64,000 bases of DNA from NCBI GenBank assembly GCA_011391495.1, contig JAABQK010000011.1, forward strand, positions 19,266 through 83,265. The letters are read 5' to 3'. This document shows positions 34,311-46,577 of the stretch, piece by piece. The first letter of the stretch is position 1. Each line of letters starts with the position of its first letter. Source of the DNA: Hydrogenophaga sp. GTDB taxonomy: Bacteria; Pseudomonadota; Gammaproteobacteria; Burkholderiales; Burkholderiaceae_C. The notes under the pieces are model-generated. The model was not told the origin of the DNA. It ran no database searches and saw nothing but the letters and a program-made list of their open reading frames with translations. The position numbers and the translations under genes are program-made.

Positions 34311-36146
34311 TCAGTCTTCCAGCTGCGACAGATCGCGCACCGCCCCTTTGTCGGCTGACATCACCAGCTTGGCATACGCCTTGAGCGCAGCCGACACCTT
34401 GCGTTTGCGCGGCTGCGCGGGCTTCCAGCCCCTGATGTCCTGATCGGCACGGCGCTTGGCCAGCTCTTCCTCGGACAGCAGCACATCGATGCGGCGGTTG
34501 GGAATGTCGATGCGGATCCGGTCACCGTTGCGCACGAGACCGATGGCGCCGCCGGCCGCTGCTTCGGGCGACACGTGGCCAATGGACAGGCCCGAGGTGC
34601 CACCCGAGAAACGGCCATCGGTCAGCAGCGCGCAGGCCTTGCCCAGTCCCTTGGACTTGATGTACGACGTGGGGTACAGCATCTCCTGCATGCCTGGGCC
34701 ACCCTTGGGGCCTTCGTAGCGCACGATCACGACGTCACCGGCCTTGACCTGGTCTTCCAGGATATGGGCCACGGCCTCGTCCTGCGACTCGGTCACATGG
34801 GCCGGACCTTCGAACACCATGAGCGCGTCGTCGACTCCGGCCGTCTTCACCACGCAACCGTCGAGCGCGATGTTGCCGTACAGCACGGCCAAGCCACCCT
34901 CTTGCGAGAATGCGTGATCACCCGAACGGATGCAACCCTCGGCGCGATCGGTGTCCAGGCTCGACCAGCGGGTCTTTTGGCTGAATGCCACCTGGGTCGG
35001 GATGCCGGCGGGGCCGGCCTTGTAAAACGTCTGCACCTCGGCACTGGGTTCGCGCACGATGTCCCACTGGTCCAGCGCATCCTTCATCGTCTTCGAATAC
35101 ACCGTGGGCACGTCGGTGTGAAGCTTGCCGGCACGGTCCAGCTCGCCGAGGATGCCCATGATGCCGCCGGCGCGGTGCACGTCTTCGATATGGTATTTCT
35201 GCGTGTTCGGTGCGACCTTGCACAGCTGTGGCACCGAGCGCGAGAGCCGGTCGATGTCCTTCAGGGTGAAGTCGATCTCCGCCTCCTGCGCGATGGCCAG
35301 GATGTGCAGGATGGTGTTGGTCGAGCCGCCCATGGCGATGTCGAGCGTGATGGCGTTTTCAAATGCCTTGAAACCCATGGAGCGCGGCAAGACGGACTCG
35401 TCGTCCTGCTCGTAGTAGCGCTTGCACAGCTCCACCGCGACACGCCCGGCGCGCCTGAACAGCTGTTCGCGGTCGGCGTGGGTGGCGACCACGGTGCCGT
35501 TGCCGGGCAGGGACAAGCCCAGCGCCTCGGTCAGGCAGTTCATCGAATTGGCGGTGAACATGCCCGAACAGGAGCCGCAAGTCGGGCAAGCCGAGCGCTC
35601 CACTTCGGCCACGTCTTCATCCGACACGTTGGGGTCAGCGGCCATCACCATCGCATCGATCAGATCGATCTTGAAAACGCCCAGTTTCGTCTTGCCGGCT
35701 TCCATCGGGCCGCCCGATACGAACACCACGGGGATGTTCAGCCGCATCGCAGCCATCAGCATGCCGGGGGTGATCTTGTCGCAATTGGAGATGCAAACCA
35801 GCGCGTCGGCGCAATGGGCATTGACCATGTACTCGACCGAGTCGGCAATGATGTCGCGACTGGGCAGTGAATACAGCATGCCGTCATGCCCCATGGCAAT
35901 GCCGTCGTCCACCGCGATGGTGTTGAACTCCTTGGCCACACCGCCGGCCGCTTCAATTTCGCGCGCCACCAACTGACCCAGATCCTTCAGGTGCACGTGG
36001 CCGGGCACGAACTGGGTGAACGAATTGGCGATCGCGATGATGGGCTTGCTGAAGTCCTCGTCCTTCATGCCGGTGGCCCGCCAGAGTGAACGGGCACCCG
36101 CCATGTTGCGGCCGGCGGTGGATGTCTTGGAGCGATAGGCTGGCAT
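34311..36146 (-). CDS. ilvD: Dihydroxy-acid dehydratase
   Basis: A 611-residue iron-sulfur enzyme converting dihydroxy-isovalerate and -methylvalerate to the keto acids of valine and isoleucine synthesis. Cluster Cys residues are visible in [12 protein letters not shown] and in [22 protein letters not shown] segment (first two Cys of CPTCGSC). The C-terminal [18 protein letters not shown] signature is present. Length matches the E. coli-type enzyme (616). It is transcribed leftward upstream of lgt with a 97-bp gap; the other ilv genes are elsewhere. Confidence 0.96.
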   Translation of the reverse strand: MPAYRSKTSTAGRNMAGARSLWRATGMKDEDFSKPIIAIANSFTQFVPGHVHLKDLGQLVAREIEAAGGVAKEFNTIAVDDGIAMGHDGMLYSLPSRDIIADSVEYMVNAHCADALVCISNCDKITPGMLMAAMRLNIPVVFVSGGPMEAGKTKLGVFKIDLIDAMVMAADPNVSDEDVAEVERSACPTCGSCSGMFTANSMNCLTEALGLSLPGNGTVVATHADREQLFRRAGRVAVELCKRYYEQDDESVLPRSMGFKAFENAITLDIAMGGSTNTILHILAIAQEAEIDFTLKDIDRLSRSVPQLCKVAPNTQKYHIEDVHRAGGIMGILGELDRAGKLHTDVPTVYSKTMKDALDQWDIVREPSAEVQTFYKAGPAGIPTQVAFSQKTRWSSLDTDRAEGCIRSGDHAFSQEGGLAVLYGNIALDGCVVKTAGVDDALMVFEGPAHVTESQDEAVAHILEDQVKAGDVVIVRYEGPKGGPGMQEMLYPTSYIKSKGLGKACALLTDGRFSGGTSGLSIGHVSPEAAAGGAIGLVRNGDRIRIDIPNRRIDVLLSEEELAKRRADQDIRGWKPAQPRKRKVSAALKAYAKLVMSADKGAVRDLSQLED

Positions 36147-36275
36147 GGTGTTTCTTTGTTTTCAGACGCAGTGAAGGAAGACAGAATTATGTCCCAGCCC
36201 CTTCTGCGCCATCGCGGTCGGACGCCGCGACCCCGACGGGGCCGTGGACTCCACCCGGCCGCCGGGTGGTTGCCT

Positions 36276-36515
36276 TCAGCGGCGCCTGCTTTTGATGCCG
36301 AGCGCCTCGCGCTGCTTGTCGATGCGGTCCTGTTTTTTCTGGTCCATCTTTTCCATGGCCTTGCGCTTGGTGTACCCCGTGGCATCGGCCCAGGCCCACC
36401 AGGCCACCGCCAGTGCAAAAGGTGAAAGCACCCACCACCAAGAGAGCTCGGCGACGAAACCGATCTGCAGATACTTCAACAGCATCAGGACCATGCCCGC
36501 AATCAACAAATACAT
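36276..36515 (-). CDS. Small Trp-rich membrane protein (TIGR04438-like)
   Basis: A 79-residue protein: one hydrophobic stretch (MYLLIAGMVLMLLKYLQIG), then a cluster of Trp residues in ELSWWWVLSPFALAVAWWAWAD, then a basic coiled tail (KRKAMEKMDQKKQDRIDKQ). It fits the betaproteobacterial small Trp-rich family of unknown function. The start at 36515 has GGAGG 6 nt upstream. It is divergent from cytochrome c and upstream of ilvD. Confidence 0.8.
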   Translation of the reverse strand: MYLLIAGMVLMLLKYLQIGFVAELSWWWVLSPFALAVAWWAWADATGYTKRKAMEKMDQKKQDRIDKQREALGIKSRRR

Positions 36516-36636
36516 CACACCCTCCGGTAAAGGCCCGATAAAGCCCGGCAAGAAACTGTAACCGAGCGTATCAAGGACGCCCGAATCGCTAAAATCACGG
36601 CTGTGAGCTTCTCACTTCATCCACAAGGACAACACC

Positions 36637-36942
36637 ATGAAACGCGCTCTCCTGATTATGGCCGCGATGGCCGCCATCTCCGCTCCTGCCCTGGCCGACG
36701 AAGCCCTGGCCAAGAGCAAGAACTGCATGGCCTGCCATGCCGCTGACAAGAAGCTGGTGGGCCCCGCCTACAAGGACGTGGCCAAGAAGTACGCTGGTGA
36801 CGCCAAAGCCGCCGACATGCTGGCCACCAAGATCGTCAAGGGTGGCTCGGGTGTCTGGGGTGCCATCCCCATGCCCGCCAACACCCAGGTCAGCGATGCC
36901 GATGCCAAGAAGCTGGCCGCCTGGGTCCTCAGCCTGAAGTAA
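36637..36942 (+). CDS. Class I cytochrome c (c-551/c-552 type)
   Basis: A 101-residue periplasmic monohaem cytochrome. The signal peptide ends at ALA-DEA; haem attaches to CMACH (residues 30-34 approximately), and the axial Met is in [10 protein letters not shown]. The mature 80 residues match Pseudomonas-type c-551, a soluble donor to cbb3 oxidase or denitrification enzymes. It is monocistronic, with a strong terminator 18 bp after the stop. In this organism a natural partner is the ccoNOQP oxidase encoded 10 kb to the left (inference). Confidence 0.93.
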   Translation: MKRALLIMAAMAAISAPALADEALAKSKNCMACHAADKKLVGPAYKDVAKKYAGDAKAADMLATKIVKGGSGVWGAIPMPANTQVSDADAKKLAAWVLSLK

Positions 36943-36960
36943 TCGCTTCTTGTGCTCAAC

Positions 36961-36991
36961 AAAAAACCCGCTGGATCCCAGCGGGTTTTTT
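36961..36991. terminator. Bidirectional terminator between cytochrome c and acs
   Basis: AAAAAACCCGCTGG and CCAGCGGGTTTTTT are perfectly complementary (14 bp) around ATC. It has T-runs in both directions for the convergent genes. Confidence 0.92.
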
Positions 36992-37025
36992 GTCGTCTGG
37001 CGCCTGACGGCGCCAGCGGCTGGGA

Positions 37026-39020
<1,995 letters not shown>

Positions 39021-39233
39021 GGGGCAGTCTCCTCTGGGGGTGTGGTAACAGTGAACTCGGCGAATGTGCGCAAAGGCTCTTACGAGCCGCTTACTTGCGC
39101 ACAGTAGCACGCGACGCCGGATAGAGGCCAGGCCCTTCGTGACGGGCCGACCGGCCGATGAAAACGGCGTGGGGGCCTACAATCCCGACTCAACAGCCTG
39201 GCCCCATCCCGGGTCCTTTTCCTCTCTGCCTAC

Positions 39234-39833
39234 ATGAGCCAAATTCCCCCACCCAACCGCACCATTCAGGCTCTGCCGAACCTGATCTTTGCCAGCCGCT
39301 GGCTGCAACTGCCGCTCTATCTCGGTCTGATTCTTGCGCAGGGCATCTACGTCTTCCATTTCTGGGTCGAACTGGTTCACCTGATCGAGGCAGCGTTCGG
39401 CAACAAGGACGCACTGGCTGCACTCGTCAAGAGCATCGGCTACAAAGAGTCCTTTGAGGTGACCGCCCTCAACGAAACCATCATCATGCTGGTGGTGCTG
39501 GCGCTGATCGACGTGGTCATGATCTCCAACCTGCTGATCATGGTGATCGTGGGCGGTTATGAAACCTTCGTCAGTCGCATGCACCTGGAGAACCACCCCG
39601 ACCAGCCCGAATGGCTGAGCCATGTGAACGCCTCCGTGCTGAAAGTCAAGCTGGCCACCGCCATCATCGGGATCTCGTCCATCCACCTGCTCAAGACCTT
39701 CATCAACGCCGCCAACTACGAGGAAAAGGTGCTGATGTGGCAGACCATCATCCACGTGGTCTTCCTGCTCAGCGCCATGGCGATTGCCATGACCGATCGG
39801 TTGATGAGCAAACCGGCGGGCAGCGACCACTGA
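39234..39833 (+). CDS. UPF0114/YqhA-family membrane protein
   Basis: A 199-residue protein of the YqhA (TIGR00645) family with four likely membrane helices (about 20-42, 75-100, 125-150, 165-185). The RWLQLPLYLGLILAQ first helix and the LATAIIGISSIHLLK segment are characteristic. Function unknown in all bacteria. Alone between acs and fumC, ending in a good terminator. Confidence 0.88.
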   Translation: MSQIPPPNRTIQALPNLIFASRWLQLPLYLGLILAQGIYVFHFWVELVHLIEAAFGNKDALAALVKSIGYKESFEVTALNETIIMLVVLALIDVVMISNLLIMVIVGGYETFVSRMHLENHPDQPEWLSHVNASVLKVKLATAIIGISSIHLLKTFINAANYEEKVLMWQTIIHVVFLLSAMAIAMTDRLMSKPAGSDH

Positions 39834-39857
39834 ACCTTCAGCGGGCTCGCTGCCCGG

Positions 39858-39884
39858 ATGCGGCCGCGAAGGCCGCATTTTTTC
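39858..39884 (+). terminator. Terminator after the YqhA-like gene
   Basis: ATGCGGCC and GGCCGCAT form an 8-bp stem with a GCGAA loop, followed by six T residues, 25 bp after the stop codon. Confidence 0.88.
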
Positions 39885-39900
39885 TGCCGTTTGATCGCCC

Positions 39901-41286
39901 TCAGCGTCCCACCATCCGTTCCGGCACCACCCAGCGGTCAAATTCTTCAGCCGAGACATGGCCCAGCACCAGCGCGGCTTCGCGCAGGGTCATGCCGTCC
40001 CGGTGCGCTCTCTTCGCGATCGCGGCAGCCCGGTCGTAGCCGATGTGAGGGTTCAGCGCGGTGACCAGCATCAGGGACCGCTCCAGCAACTCGGCGATGC
40101 GTTCGCGGTTCGGCTCGATGCCCACAGCGCAGTGGTGGTTAAAGCTCGCCATGCCGTCGGCCAGTAGCCGCACGCTCTGCAGGAAGTTGTGCGCCACCAT
40201 TGGGCGGAACACGTTGAGTTCAAAGTGACCCGAGGCTCCACCGATGTTGATCGCCACATCGTTGCCCATCACCTGGCAACACAGCATGGTTAGCGCCTCG
40301 CACTGAGTCGGGTTCACCTTGCCTGGCATGATGGATGAGCCAGGCTCGTTCTCGGGGATTGACAGTTCGCCCAGTCCGCTGCGCGGGCCGCTGGCGAGCC
40401 AGCGCACGTCGTTGGCGATCTTCATCAGGCTCGCCGCCAGGCCTTTGAGCACGCCGTGGGCGTGCACCAGCCCGTCGCAGCTGGCCAGCGCTTCGAACTT
40501 GTTGGGCGCGCTCACCAGCGGCAGCCCGGTATGGCGGGCCAGTTCGGCCGCCACCTGCTCCCCAAAGCCCTGTGGCGCATTGAGCCCGGTACCGACTGCC
40601 GTGCCTCCCAGTGCCAGCTCGCACAGGTGCGGCAAGGCGGCGCGCACATGGCGCTCGGCATGCAGCAGCTGCGCCACCCAGCCCGACATCTCCTGCCCCA
40701 GCGTGATGGGCGTGGCATCCTGCAGGTGGGTGCGACCGATCTTCACGATGTCGTCGAAAGCCACGGCCTTGGCTGCCAGGGTCTCGCGCAACCCCGCCAG
40801 GGCCGGCAGCAGCCGCAGCGTGAGCCCTTCCACTGCAGCCAGGTGCATGGCGGAGGGGAACACGTCGTTGGACGACTGGCTCCGGTTCACGTCGTCGTTC
40901 GGATGCAGCAGGCGCCCTTCCCCGCGCGCACCACCCAGCAGCTCGCTGGCGCGGTTGGCCAGCACCTCGTTCATGTTCATGTTCGTCTGCGTGCCCGACC
41001 CGGTCTGCCACACCACCAGCGGGAACTCGGCATCACACCGCCCGGCGATCACCTCGTCGGCCGCGGCCATGATCGCCTGCGCTTTCTCCCCGGCCAGCCC
41101 GGCCAGCGAGCGGTTCACCACCGCACAGGCACGCTTAACTCGGGCCAGTGCATGGATCAATTCAACCGGCATGTGCTCACCGGAGATGTCGAAGTGTTCG
41201 AGCGAGCGCTGGGTCTGCGCGCCCCACAGGCGGTCGGCGGGCACCTTGATCGGCCCCATGCTGTCGGATTCGGTCCGGGTGTCCAT
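39901..41286 (-). CDS. fumC: Fumarase, class II
   Basis: A 461-residue oxygen-stable fumarate hydratase. The signature [10 protein letters not shown] is complete, and the substrate segments [13 protein letters not shown] and the [13 protein letters not shown] loop with [10 protein letters not shown] are intact. The ATG at 41286 has GGAGAAG upstream. It diverges from the class I fumarase across 132 bp. The open frame continues far upstream through the class I gene, but this is only high GC content. In other bacteria class II serves when iron or oxygen stress disables class I. Confidence 0.96.
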   Translation of the reverse strand: MDTRTESDSMGPIKVPADRLWGAQTQRSLEHFDISGEHMPVELIHALARVKRACAVVNRSLAGLAGEKAQAIMAAADEVIAGRCDAEFPLVVWQTGSGTQTNMNMNEVLANRASELLGGARGEGRLLHPNDDVNRSQSSNDVFPSAMHLAAVEGLTLRLLPALAGLRETLAAKAVAFDDIVKIGRTHLQDATPITLGQEMSGWVAQLLHAERHVRAALPHLCELALGGTAVGTGLNAPQGFGEQVAAELARHTGLPLVSAPNKFEALASCDGLVHAHGVLKGLAASLMKIANDVRWLASGPRSGLGELSIPENEPGSSIMPGKVNPTQCEALTMLCCQVMGNDVAINIGGASGHFELNVFRPMVAHNFLQSVRLLADGMASFNHHCAVGIEPNRERIAELLERSLMLVTALNPHIGYDRAAAIAKRAHRDGMTLREAALVLGHVSAEEFDRWVVPERMVGR

Positions 41287-41418
41287 GGCTCTTCTCCAGT
41301 CGTCAGCCGTTGAAAGGCTCGGCCTGTCAAAATAACAGGTTGATCCCACCGTAGCAGACCTTGCGCCGCGCCACCAGTGCGGCACCCGTTGTCCACGTCC
41401 ACACCATTGCCCCACGCC

Positions 41419-42972
41419 ATGACCACGAGCATCCGCCAGAACGACCTGATCGAATCCGTCGCCGCCGCCCTGCAGTACATCAGCTACTACCACCCGGCTG
41501 ACTACATCGCCCACCTGGCCCGCGCCTACGAACGCGAGCAGAGCGCCGCCGCCAAGGACGCGATCGCGCAGATCCTGACCAATAGCAAGATGAGCGCCAC
41601 CGGCCACCGCCCGATCTGCCAGGACACCGGCATCGTCAACGTGTTCCTCAAGGTGGGCATGGACGTGCGCTGGGAAGGCTTCTCCGGCAGCCTGGACGAC
41701 GCGATCAACGAAGGCGTGCGCCGCGGCTACAACCACCCGGACAACACGCTGCGAGCCAGCGTGGTGGCCGACCCGCAGTTCGAGCGCAAGAACACCAAGG
41801 ACAACACCCCGGCCGTGATCTTCACCGAGATCGTGCCGGGCAACACGGTGGAAGTGACCGTGGCGGCCAAGGGCGGCGGCTCCGAGAACAAGTCCAAGAT
41901 GGTCATGCTCAACCCCGGTGACAACGTGGTCGACTGGGTGCTGAAGACCGTGCCGACCATGGGCGCCGGCTGGTGCCCGCCGGGCGTGCTGGGCATCGGC
42001 ATCGGCGGCACCGCCGAAAAGGCCGTGCTCATGGCCAAGGAGAGCCTGATGGACGACCTGGACATGTACCAACTTCAGGCCAAGGCATCCAAAGGCGAAA
42101 AGCTCACCAAGGTCGAAGAAATGCGCCTGGAGCTGTATGAGAAGGTCAACGCGCTGGGCATTGGCGCGCAGGGCCTGGGCGGCCTGACCACCGTGCTTGA
42201 CGTGAAAATCAAGATGTACCCCACGCACGCGGCCAGCAAGCCCGTGGCCATGATCCCGAACTGCGCCGCCACGCGCCATGCGCACTTCGTGCTCGACGGC
42301 AGCGGGCCTGTCTACATCGACCCGCCGAGCCTGGACCTCTGGCCCGACGTGGCCTGGACGCCCGACTACGTCAAGAGCAAGAAGGTGAACCTCGACACGT
42401 TGACCCCCGCCGAAGTGGCGAGCTGGAAACCCGGCGACACCCTGCTGCTCAACGGCAAGATGCTCACCGGCCGCGACGCCGCGCACAAGCGCATCCAGGA
42501 CATGCTGGCCAAGGGTGAAGAGCTGCCTGTCGACTTCACCAACCGCGTGATCTATTACGTCGGTCCGGTGGACCCGGTCAAGGGTGAAGCCGTAGGCCCC
42601 GCCGGCCCGACCACCGCCACGCGCATGGACGGTTTCACCGAAATGATGCTGGCACAGACCGGCCTGATCGCCATGATCGGCAAGGCCGAGCGCGGCCCGG
42701 TTGCGATCGAGGCGATCAAGAAGCACCAGTCGGCCTACCTCATGGCCGTGGGTGGCGCCGCCTATCTCGTCTCCAAGGCGATCAAGACCGCCAAGGTGGT
42801 GGGTTTTGCCGACCTCGGCATGGAGGCCATCTACGAGTTCGACGTGATCGACATGCCGGTCACCGTGGCGGTCGACGCCGGCGGCACCAGTGCCCACATC
42901 ACCGGACCATCCGAGTGGAGCAAACGCATCGCCTCCGGCGAATTCAAGGGCATCACGGTGGCAACGGCTTGA
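41419..42972 (+). CDS. Fumarate hydratase, class I ([4Fe-4S])
   Basis: A 517-residue iron-sulfur fumarase with alpha and beta domains fused, as in E. coli FumA. Cluster Cys residues appear in [21 protein letters not shown] and GWCPPGVLG. The C-terminal [10 protein letters not shown] marks the beta half. The ATG at 41419 is used; an in-frame upstream start lacks an SD. It overlaps the TTG start of murI by 4 bp. The class II gene fumC is its divergent neighbour. Confidence 0.95.
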   Translation: MTTSIRQNDLIESVAAALQYISYYHPADYIAHLARAYEREQSAAAKDAIAQILTNSKMSATGHRPICQDTGIVNVFLKVGMDVRWEGFSGSLDDAINEGVRRGYNHPDNTLRASVVADPQFERKNTKDNTPAVIFTEIVPGNTVEVTVAAKGGGSENKSKMVMLNPGDNVVDWVLKTVPTMGAGWCPPGVLGIGIGGTAEKAVLMAKESLMDDLDMYQLQAKASKGEKLTKVEEMRLELYEKVNALGIGAQGLGGLTTVLDVKIKMYPTHAASKPVAMIPNCAATRHAHFVLDGSGPVYIDPPSLDLWPDVAWTPDYVKSKKVNLDTLTPAEVASWKPGDTLLLNGKMLTGRDAAHKRIQDMLAKGEELPVDFTNRVIYYVGPVDPVKGEAVGPAGPTTATRMDGFTEMMLAQTGLIAMIGKAERGPVAIEAIKKHQSAYLMAVGGAAYLVSKAIKTAKVVGFADLGMEAIYEFDVIDMPVTVAVDAGGTSAHITGPSEWSKRIASGEFKGITVATA

Positions 42973-43790
42973 AGACCATCGGCGTTTTTGACAGCGGGGT
43001 GGGTGGCCTGAGTGTGTTGCGCGCCCTGCTGACAGAGATTCCGCAGGCGCATTTCGTCTATGTGGCCGACAGCGGTTACGCACCCTACGGTGAGCGCAGT
43101 GCGCAACAGGTGATCGACCGTGCGCAACGCATCACCACCTACCTGCGAAGGAACCATGCCATCGATGCGCTGGTGGTGGCCTGCAACACGGCCACCGCGC
43201 TGGCGATCGAGAGCCTGCGGAGCAGGCACCCGGACCTGCCCATCGTGGGTGTGGAGCCTGCGCTCAAACCTGCGGCTGCCATCACCCGCACCGGGCATGT
43301 CGGCGTTCTCGCCACGCGCGGCACCATCGAGAGCGAGCGCTTCGCCCGCCTGCGAGCCCGCACACAAGCCGACACCACCGCCCCGCTGCACTTCAGTTGC
43401 CAGGCCTGCGACGGACTGGCCGATGCGATTGAGCGGGGTGACTCGGCGACCACGGAGATGCTGTGCGAACGCTATGTGCACGCACTGCAGTCGGGCACAC
43501 ACACGACCGAACCCATGGACACGCTGGTGCTGGGCTGCACGCACTACCCCTTCGCCACCGAAGAACTGAGCCGATGGTGCGGGCCTGGCGTGACACTGGT
43601 GGAAACCGGGGTACCGGTGGCGAGGCGTACCCGGGACGTGTTGAAGATGGGAAAGGCGGAGGCAGAAACGGACGACGGACGCCACGGCGCGGCGTTGACG
43701 CTACTCTCCACTGGCGATCCGGCTGCACTCGCCGCCGCAGCCCATCGCTGGCTGGGTACCCAGGTCAGCGCCAGCAGCCTCAAGGACTGA
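42969..43790 (+). CDS. murI: Glutamate racemase, TTG start
   Basis: A 273-residue enzyme supplying D-glutamate for peptidoglycan. The two catalytic Cys are in [10 protein letters not shown] (near 73) and LGCTHYPF (near 187). The family start [16 protein letters not shown] follows directly on TTG at 42969, which shares TTGA with the upstream fumarase stop. No ATG is placed between the conserved start and upstream coding sequence. Translational coupling with the fumarase is implied. Confidence 0.93.
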   Translation: MKTIGVFDSGVGGLSVLRALLTEIPQAHFVYVADSGYAPYGERSAQQVIDRAQRITTYLRRNHAIDALVVACNTATALAIESLRSRHPDLPIVGVEPALKPAAAITRTGHVGVLATRGTIESERFARLRARTQADTTAPLHFSCQACDGLADAIERGDSATTEMLCERYVHALQSGTHTTEPMDTLVLGCTHYPFATEELSRWCGPGVTLVETGVPVARRTRDVLKMGKAEAETDDGRHGAALTLLSTGDPAALAAAAHRWLGTQVSASSLKD

Positions 43791-43886
43791 GCCTCCACCA
43801 GGGAACCGTGAGCATTGCAGGTTCCCCGGACCCACCGCATGATCCTTTGCGGCCTTTTTCCCGACTGGAGAAAAATAGGGTGTCGA

Positions 43887-45185
43887 TCAGTCTGAGGCGA
43901 GGGCCGCCTCACGCCCACGTCCCATGTTCACCGGCAGCAGCAACACCAGCCCCACCAGGAACAGCACCGCAGTCGAGCCAATGGCCAGCCGTTGATTGCC
44001 ACCGGTCATCCAGGTGATGGCCCCGTAGCTCAGCGGTCCGATGATGCTGGCCAGTCTCGTGGCAAAGGTCCACAAGCCATAAAACTCGGCAAGTTGTTTC
44101 GGCGGCGCCAGCATGCCCGCCATGGCCCGGCCGGAGGACTGGCTGGATCCCATGCACAGTCCGGCGATCGCTGCAGCGTACCAGAACCCCCCCTTGGTGG
44201 TGGTGAGCGCGGCGATCACGCAGGTCGCCATCCAACCCACCAGCGTGATGCCCAGCGCCAGCTTGTGGCCCAGGCGGTCCTGCCAGTAGCCGAACGCGAA
44301 CGCTCCCAGCGCCGCAGCAATGTTCAGCACAAAGATCAGCACCATGGTCTCCTGCTGTACAAAGCCGATCACCTGCTCCGCATAGATCGCCGCCAGCGTG
44401 ATGGCCACCGCCACCCCGCCCTGGTAGGCCACCGCACAGGCGAGCAGCCACATGAAATCGCGGTAGCGCCGAGCGTTCCGGAAAGTGGTTCGCAGCTGGC
44501 GCAGCGAGGCGAGCAGCCCACCTGCAGCTTTTGACGGATCGGGTAACGCACGCTCGCGCAGCAGGCTCAGCGTGAACAGTGCCGCAACGGCGAAGATACC
44601 GGCGGTGATGAGCATCGTGACCGGCACGAACTGGGCTGCTGTCTGCCCCAGGGATTGGGCCCACAGCACATAGGCCAGACTCAGGCCCAAGGCCAGCATG
44701 CCCCCGAAATAGCCGAAGCTCCAGCCCCAACCGCTGACCCGCCCCATGGCGGACGGGCGCGCCAGTTCGGGCAAAAACGCCGCAATCAGGGACTCGCCCC
44801 AGGCGAAGAAGACGTTGGAGACGATGATCAACAGCACACCCAGCGCCACGGCGCCAGGTCCCACCAGGGCAAGCGCAGCTGTCGCCAGCACGCAGCCCAG
44901 CGTGCTCAGGAGCAACAAGCGCTTTTTCGCGCCATGGCGATCGGCCCAGGCACCCATCACCGGCATGCTGAACATCACGATGCCGTGCGAGACACTGAGC
45001 GCTAGCGTCCAGGCAAACGTGGCCCAGACGGCACCTCCCGCCACCACGCCGACAAAGTAGGCTGCAAACACCGCCGTGAGCACCACCGTGGTGTAACCCG
45101 AGTTGGCGAAGTCGTACATGGCCCAGGCGAACACCTCGCGCTTGAGAACGCCAGGGTTCAGGGCTTCGGAAGAAAACAGGGCCAT
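43887..45185 (-). CDS. MFS transporter of the UMF1/Atg22-like family
   Basis: A 432-residue polytopic protein with about twelve helices. The N-terminal FAWAMYDFANSGYTTVV is the hallmark of the Atg22-like (UMF1) branch, and GAWADRHGAKKRLL is the loop 2-3 motif. In yeast Atg22 exports amino acids from the vacuole; the bacterial substrate is unknown. The ATG at 45185 is chosen. A 7-bp inverted repeat (43801-43826) lies downstream as a weak terminator. Confidence 0.85.
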   Translation of the reverse strand: MALFSSEALNPGVLKREVFAWAMYDFANSGYTTVVLTAVFAAYFVGVVAGGAVWATFAWTLALSVSHGIVMFSMPVMGAWADRHGAKKRLLLLSTLGCVLATAALALVGPGAVALGVLLIIVSNVFFAWGESLIAAFLPELARPSAMGRVSGWGWSFGYFGGMLALGLSLAYVLWAQSLGQTAAQFVPVTMLITAGIFAVAALFTLSLLRERALPDPSKAAGGLLASLRQLRTTFRNARRYRDFMWLLACAVAYQGGVAVAITLAAIYAEQVIGFVQQETMVLIFVLNIAAALGAFAFGYWQDRLGHKLALGITLVGWMATCVIAALTTTKGGFWYAAAIAGLCMGSSQSSGRAMAGMLAPPKQLAEFYGLWTFATRLASIIGPLSYGAITWMTGGNQRLAIGSTAVLFLVGLVLLLPVNMGRGREAALASD

Positions 45186-45272
45186 CACCAATCCCGTCAG
45201 ACAAGGATCAGGCACCGCAGTGCCGGACTGTGTGATGCCCGCTCACGGGACATCACCGTCATTGCAACCGCG

Positions 45273-45896
45273 TCAGTGCAAATGGCGGGGCTTGCGAGGA
45301 CCACCGTGGCCCGATGGTCCCCCATGCCCACGTGGCGGGCGGCCGAGCTGCATGGAGCTGACCAAGGCGTCGAAGCGTTCGGTGAACAGCTTGTCAATGG
45401 CCGCCACCACGTTGCCCAGTTCGGCGGCGTCAAAGTGACGCTCCATGATGTGAACCACATCCTGCACCAACAGATCGCGCTGCACCTGCATGATGGCCGC
45501 CGGTGTCGGTCCAACAAAGCACATCATGAAGTCATCACGCGCCTCGTCCTCTGCCGACTCGTCTTCTTCGTCGTACTCGGTGTCGTAAAAGGACACCTCC
45601 AGGGGAGCACCTGCCGAGGCGATGTCGTTCAGGCCCATGCAGGCCTCCTCGATCACCTGACGGAAATCCTCATCACCCGGGACGGTCCAGCACATCTGCA
45701 GCATGTGGGCATTGGCATCAAAGCGGATGCCGGGTTCGTCCTCGTACGTGCTTTCCGCAGCTGCCGCCAAGGAGCGGGCACCCGCGTACTCCCAGAGAGG
45801 CTTCAGCGCATCCTGGATCTGACTGAACACCACATCCTCACGCAGGGGAACGTCCCCATGCACATGGATTTCGAAGGGTGCGTTGTAACGGGTCAT
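45273..45896 (-). CDS. Conserved hypothetical protein with Gly/His-rich tail
   Basis: A 207-residue acidic protein not recognised beyond a Burkholderiales conserved family. The first 100 residues have mixed alpha/beta character and a typical start MTRYNAPFEIHVHGDVP; the centre has a strongly acidic stretch YDTEYDEEDESAEDEARDD; the C-terminus turns basic and flexible with RPPRGHGGPSGHGG and ends KPRHLH. The His content suggests metal binding, unproven. It is monocistronic, between the MFS gene and tRNA-Leu. Confidence 0.75.
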   Translation of the reverse strand: MTRYNAPFEIHVHGDVPLREDVVFSQIQDALKPLWEYAGARSLAAAAESTYEDEPGIRFDANAHMLQMCWTVPGDEDFRQVIEEACMGLNDIASAGAPLEVSFYDTEYDEEDESAEDEARDDFMMCFVGPTPAAIMQVQRDLLVQDVVHIMERHFDAAELGNVVAAIDKLFTERFDALVSSMQLGRPPRGHGGPSGHGGPRKPRHLH

Positions 45897-45938
45897 GGAA
45901 ACTCACTGTACCGGCGAAACCGGAAAAATCCTAGGGTC

Positions 45939-46031
45939 TGGTGCCTCGAACCGGGGTCGAACCGGTACGCCCCCTCACGGGAAAGCGGCGGATTTTAAGT
46001 CCGCTGTGTCTACCAATTTCACCATCGAGGC
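45939..46031 (-). tRNA. tRNA-Leu(UAA)
   Basis: Leftward cloverleaf with acceptor GCCTCGA/TCGAGGC, anticodon loop CTTAAAA (anticodon TAA), a long variable arm as expected for Leu, T-loop GTTCGACC and encoded CCA. It is 93 nt including CCA. Confidence 0.95.
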
Positions 46032-46140
46032 GGCGGATCATTGTCGCAGGTTCACGCCACGCCCCGACCATCGAACGGGTCCGATACCCGGCAACAGGGA
46101 AGGTCAGGTACAAGGCCATGCTGGATGCCGCACGCCCATG

Positions 46141-46170
46141 AAAAAAAGGAAGCCGTGCTTCCTTTTTTTT
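46141..46170. terminator. Terminator between tRNA-Leu and tRNA-Gly copy 1
   Basis: A 13-bp stem AAAAAAAGGAAGC/GCTTCCTTTTTTT with a CGT loop and T-runs on both sides. Confidence 0.88.
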
Positions 46171-46176
46171 CGATGT

Positions 46177-46252
<76 letters not shown>

Positions 46253-46273
46253 GTAAGACTGGCTACAAGAGAC

Positions 46274-46347
46274 TGGAGGCGCGACCCGGAGTCGAACCGG
46301 GCTAGACGGATTTGCAATCCGTTGCATAACCGATTTGCTATCGCGCC
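46274..46347 (-). tRNA. tRNA-Cys(GCA)
   Basis: 74-nt leftward tRNA, acceptor GGCGCGA/TCGCGCC, anticodon loop TTGCAAA (GCA), T-loop GTTCGACT, encoded CCA. It lies between the two tRNA-Gly copies. Confidence 0.96.
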
Positions 46348-46391
46348 CAATGCAATGGGGCCTGCAGAATACCAACCCATCACAACTGACA

Positions 46392-46418
46392 AAAAAGGGA
46401 AGCTAGGCTTCCCTTTTT
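46392..46418. terminator. Terminator between tRNA-Cys and tRNA-Gly copy 2
   Basis: A 12-bp stem AAAAAGGGAAGC/GCTTCCCTTTTT with a TAG loop, again bidirectional. Confidence 0.85.
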
Positions 46419-46424
46419 CAAAAC

Positions 46425-46500
<76 letters not shown>

Positions 46501-46577
46501 ATGTTTCCAACGTTTGTCAGAAGCTGAAATTCTAGCGCAAAAAACGCCCTGTTTTCAAGCCCCGCAATTTTTTTGAA

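Noticed and set aside
41323..41339. CCTGT-N7-ACAGG in the fumarase spacer as an operator
   Set aside because: Only 5-bp arms, expected often by chance; no consensus of a known regulator.
39901..43083. A 1060-codon leftward open frame running through fumC and back across the class I fumarase and murI
   Set aside because: Only the fumC part (to 41286) has an SD and homology; the rest is antisense to real genes and is open because of high GC at third positions.
43801..43826. 7-bp inverted repeat after murI as a terminator
   Set aside because: The loop is 12 nt and there is no T-run, so it is only noted as weak.
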